Below the pieces are notes generated by a model that worked only from the letters and a program-made list of their open reading frames with translations, searched no databases and was not told the DNA's origin. The position numbers and the translations under genes were made by a program. A DNA stretch of 38,074 bases from Candidatus Zambryskibacteria bacterium RIFOXYC1_FULL_39_10 (lineage in GTDB: Bacteria; Patescibacteriota; Minisyncoccia; Phycocordibacterales; WO2-35-19). The stretch lies in the NCBI GenBank assembly GCA_001824275.1, contig MHWW01000005.1, forward strand, positions 31,174-69,247, written 5' to 3'. Shown here piece by piece: positions 35,244 through 38,074 of the stretch (position 1 is the first letter of the stretch; the number at the start of each line of letters is the position of its first letter).

Positions 35244-35428
35244 AACCTCACGTTATTTTATAAACCTCATCCCACTTACCTTCGGTATGTTGCCCTTCCC
35301 CTAGATGCAGGGGAAGGGAGAAATTAAAAATTAAATGTTTTTCAGAAATTTATGTGTGTCATAACGCCCCTCTCCTGCCTCTAGGAGAGGGGCAAGTCCC
35401 GAAGGGACTGGGGTGAGGTTATGAGGTT
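35244..35428. repeat. Composite REPIN-like element (family B)
   Basis: AACCTCATCCC - CCCTTCCCCTAGATGCAGGGGAAGGG - spacer - CCCCTCTCCTGCCTCTAGGAGAGGGG - GGGGTGAGGTTAT. Confidence 0.75.
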
Positions 35429-36299
35429 ATAACCCAGCAAACAACGCCATCCGCTTTTCCACAACCGTCTGCATTGCCTGAACGGCGGGTTTCAAATATT
35501 TATAAGGAGCGATTTCATCAGGATTTTCAATAAGTGATTTTTGGATACCCTGCTTGTAAGCCAATCTGATTTCGGTATTTATGTGTATTATGGAAATACC
35601 AGCCTCTATAGCCTGTTTAAATTCCTCATCTGTAATACCCGAGCCACCATGGAGGACCAGAGGCACGCCAGCTGATTCCCTTATCTGTCTTATTCTCTCT
35701 ATATCAATTTTAGGATTACCGCCTTTTACCATACCGTGAATGTTGCCGACAGCAGGAGCAAAAAGATCAATACCAGATTCCTTAACAAATTGTGCCGCCT
35801 CATCTGGCTTGGTCATAGTATTCTCTGATACTTCAACCCCATGTGGAAGTTCATCTAAAACCTTTGATGATTTACCTATAAAACCATATTCTGCCTCAAT
35901 TAATATTTCTGGATTTTTTGAATTTTTATAATCAACAGATTCTTTAGTCATTATTATGTTTTCTTCAAATGATTTTTCTGCACCATCAATAATAACCGCA
36001 TCAAATCCAGCGTCTATCACCTCTTTGACTCTATCAACTGAGTAAGTATGATCGGCATTTAAAAATATTGGTAAACCTTCTGTTTTAATTGTGTCTACCA
36101 AAGCTTTAACCTGCTTTACTCCAATAAAATCTCTCTCACCTTCAGATACACCAATAATGACAGGTAGGTTTAATTTTTTAGATGCATTTACCACCGCCCA
36201 AAAACCCTCGGAATTAGAAATATTAAAATGCCCAATTGCAATCTTTTTCTCTTCCGCTTCTTTTATATATTCTCGCAACGATTTCATATTCATATCCAC
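35427..36299 (-). CDS. fba: Class II fructose-bisphosphate aldolase family
   Basis: AIGHFNISN, LNADHTYSVDRVKEVIDAGFDAVIIDGA, VLHGGSGITDEEF, INTEIRLA. Confidence 0.9.
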   Translation of the reverse strand: MDMNMKSLREYIKEAEEKKIAIGHFNISNSEGFWAVVNASKKLNLPVIIGVSEGERDFIGVKQVKALVDTIKTEGLPIFLNADHTYSVDRVKEVIDAGFDAVIIDGAEKSFEENIIMTKESVDYKNSKNPEILIEAEYGFIGKSSKVLDELPHGVEVSENTMTKPDEAAQFVKESGIDLFAPAVGNIHGMVKGGNPKIDIERIRQIRESAGVPLVLHGGSGITDEEFKQAIEAGISIIHINTEIRLAYKQGIQKSLIENPDEIAPYKYLKPAVQAMQTVVEKRMALFAGL

Positions 36300-36354
36300 A
36301 TATTATCATATTTTTATTTTTTAAAAATTTTTATAGTGTATAATTAATTGCAAT

Positions 36355-37368
36355 ATGCAACTCTTTAATTTGTCTAAGGATTTTGATTTTGTGGCAATCG
36401 GCGATATTACTACCGATGCCTTTATTCGTATTAAAGATGCCAAAATTAGCCGTGACGAGTCAGGCAAAAAATCAGATTTAATTTTGAGATTTGGCGACAA
36501 GGTTCCTTATGAATTTATGGAAGAAGTGAGAGCTGTGGGCAATAGTGCAAATGCTGCAGTTTGCGCAGCAAAATTAGGACTAAACTCAGCCCTAGTTACC
36601 AACGTTGGTGATGATCATAATGGCCACGAGTGTATTGCGACTTTACAAAAAAATAAAGTTGCAACTAATTTTGTTACGATAGAAAAGGACAAAGAGACCA
36701 ATTATCATTATGTTTTGTGGTTTGAAGATGATCGCACTATCCTAGTCAAGCATCAGGAGTACGACTATAAATTGCCAGACATTGGTAGCCCAAAGTGGGT
36801 TTATTTATCATCAATAGGAGAGAGTTCAGCACAATATCATACTCAAATTGCTGATTATTTAAGGAAAAATCCCGAAGTTAAATTTGCTTTCCAACCAGGC
36901 ACCTTTCAAATGAAAATGGGGACAGAAATACTAAAAGATCTTTACAGCCGATGTGATATATTTTTTTGCAATGTTGAAGAGGCCAAAAATATTTTAAATA
37001 AGCCTGACGAGCAGGATATAAAAAATATATTAAAAGAGATGCATAGTATCGGTCCAAATGTGGTAGTTATTACCGATGGACCAAGAGGTGCTTATGCTTT
37101 TGATGGTTATGAAGGGTTCTTTATGCCACCATATCCTGATGTCAAACCTCCCTATGATCGCACTGGCGCTGGTGACGCTTTTGCTTCAACCTTTACATCT
37201 GCTATAGCATTAGGCAAATCTCTCTTTGATGCATTTATGTGGGCCCCAGTAAACTCTATGTCGGTAGTTGGTCAGGTTGGCGCTCAAAAGGGATTACTCA
37301 CTCAGGATGAAATGCTCAAATTTATTTCCAATGCGCCCGCAAACTATCGTCCTGAAAAAATTATGTAA
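36355..37368 (+). CDS. PfkB-family carbohydrate kinase
   Basis: VAIGDITTDAFI.., DRTGAGDAFASTFTSAI. Confidence 0.9.
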   Translation: MQLFNLSKDFDFVAIGDITTDAFIRIKDAKISRDESGKKSDLILRFGDKVPYEFMEEVRAVGNSANAAVCAAKLGLNSALVTNVGDDHNGHECIATLQKNKVATNFVTIEKDKETNYHYVLWFEDDRTILVKHQEYDYKLPDIGSPKWVYLSSIGESSAQYHTQIADYLRKNPEVKFAFQPGTFQMKMGTEILKDLYSRCDIFFCNVEEAKNILNKPDEQDIKNILKEMHSIGPNVVVITDGPRGAYAFDGYEGFFMPPYPDVKPPYDRTGAGDAFASTFTSAIALGKSLFDAFMWAPVNSMSVVGQVGAQKGLLTQDEMLKFISNAPANYRPEKIM

Positions 37369-37374
37369 AAAAAC

Positions 37375-37392
37375 GGCCACCCGAGGGTGGCC
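37375..37392 (-). terminator. Strong minus-strand terminator (GGCCACCCTCGGGTGGCC then GTTTTTTT)
   Basis: Perfect hairpin, poly-T only on minus strand. Confidence 0.7.
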
Positions 37393-37472
37393 AAAATGTG
37401 GAGTGAAGAAGTCGAATAAAAGGACTCGTGGGGGGAGAAAAAATAAGCTAAACTAGCAAGTGCGAGATCGCC

Positions 37473-37488
37473 GGATCACCTCCTTTCT
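37473..37488 (+). other. Free-standing anti-Shine-Dalgarno / 16S 3'-end-like sequence GGATCACCTCCTTTCT
   Basis: Identical to the usual bacterial 16S tail; reverse complement is a perfect extended SD. Confidence 0.6.
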
Positions 37489-37554
37489 CCTCCCCCCCTT
37501 TTGTCTATTCTTAAATTAGCAAACCTCTGAACTAATGCAAACCCAAGCTGTGGA

Positions 37555-38074
37555 TTAGTTTTTTCTCCCCATTACTCTCTCCACTGCCTTTTCAATACTA
37601 GAAACTCCCATACCATAATGCTCAATAAGTTCTGCTGGAGTACCCGACTGACCAAATTTATCGTGAATTCCTATGAACTCCATCGGCACTGGGTGATTTT
37701 GTACTAGGACTTCAGATACCGCTGAACCTAAGCCCCCAACAACCTGATGTTCTTCGACACTAACTATCGCCCCAGTTTCTTTGGCTAAATTTATTACAGC
37801 TTCAAAATCGAGAGATCTAACACTTGAGATATTTAAAACTTTAACCGCAATTCCTCTTTGTGAAAAATTTTGAGCTGCCAAAATTGCATTGTGGAGCAAT
37901 GCACCGGTAGCTACAATACCGACTTGAGCAGTCATTGGAGGATTAAAAAATACTTGGGCTTTGCCTATTTCAAACGGAGTATCCTCGGTTGTGATGATTG
38001 GAGTCTTCTCTCGAGCCAATCTTATATATACAGGTTTGTTAATTTTGGCCGCCTCCACCGTGGCCTTTTTTGCT
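37555..38074 (-). CDS. Transketolase C-terminal part, truncated at window edge
   Basis: KPVYIRLAREKTPI, VVGGLGSAVSEVLVQNHPVPMEFIGIHDKFGQSGTPAELIEHYG; frame open to the edge. Confidence 0.88.
   Translation of the reverse strand, partial: AKKATVEAAKINKPVYIRLAREKTPIITTEDTPFEIGKAQVFFNPPMTAQVGIVATGALLHNAILAAQNFSQRGIAVKVLNISSVRSLDFEAVINLAKETGAIVSVEEHQVVGGLGSAVSEVLVQNHPVPMEFIGIHDKFGQSGTPAELIEHYGMGVSSIEKAVERVMGRKN

Noticed and set aside
1-38074. CRISPR array
   Set aside because: No regularly spaced identical repeats with unique spacers; repeats found are palindromic dispersed elements. The Cas2-like domain at 15934-16500 is a PaaX-type regulator context.
1-38074. UGA recoding as in Gracilibacteria/Absconditabacteria
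   Set aside because: rnr and the DUF4258 gene end at TGA in the expected place and housekeeping frames lack internal TGA; standard code 11 fits.

Overview
AT-rich bacterial chromosome segment. Gene content, compact genes and 16S features point to a Candidate Phyla Radiation / Parcubacteria-like organism (inference; no search was run). It contains the 5' part of a 16S rRNA gene (minus strand, running off the left edge), a tRNA-Thr(UGU), and many housekeeping genes: rnr, smc, rnc, a nusB-NUDIX fusion, rpmF, rnhB, dnaE, thrS, gyrB, a single-chain PheRS, tsf, rpsB, prfA, rpmE, rplY, fba, a pfkB-family kinase and a transketolase C-terminal part. Interspersed are GC-richer, strongly Shine-Dalgarno-led, terminator-bounded small cassette genes of unknown function. 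There is no CRISPR array and no recognisable transposase or integrase. Most notable signals: (1) a GC-rich palindromic element inserted in frame in both rnr and dnaE, giving the shared peptide ESVAGGE (analogous to Rickettsia palindromic elements); (2) two gene blocks flanked by imperfect direct repeats of the upstream housekeeping gene's 3' end (dnaE tail, thrS tail), the distal copy re-encoding nearly the same C-terminal peptide; (3) a two-hairpin leader element with compensatory base changes at the starts of rnc and a lytic-transglycosylase gene; (4) a bistable-looking rpsB leader; (5) two promoter-to-terminator structured RNAs of unassigned family; (6) a free-standing anti-Shine-Dalgarno sequence in a convergent intergenic region; (7) a split between leaderless housekeeping genes and SD-led cassette genes. 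All family calls are by eye from the translated ORFs.
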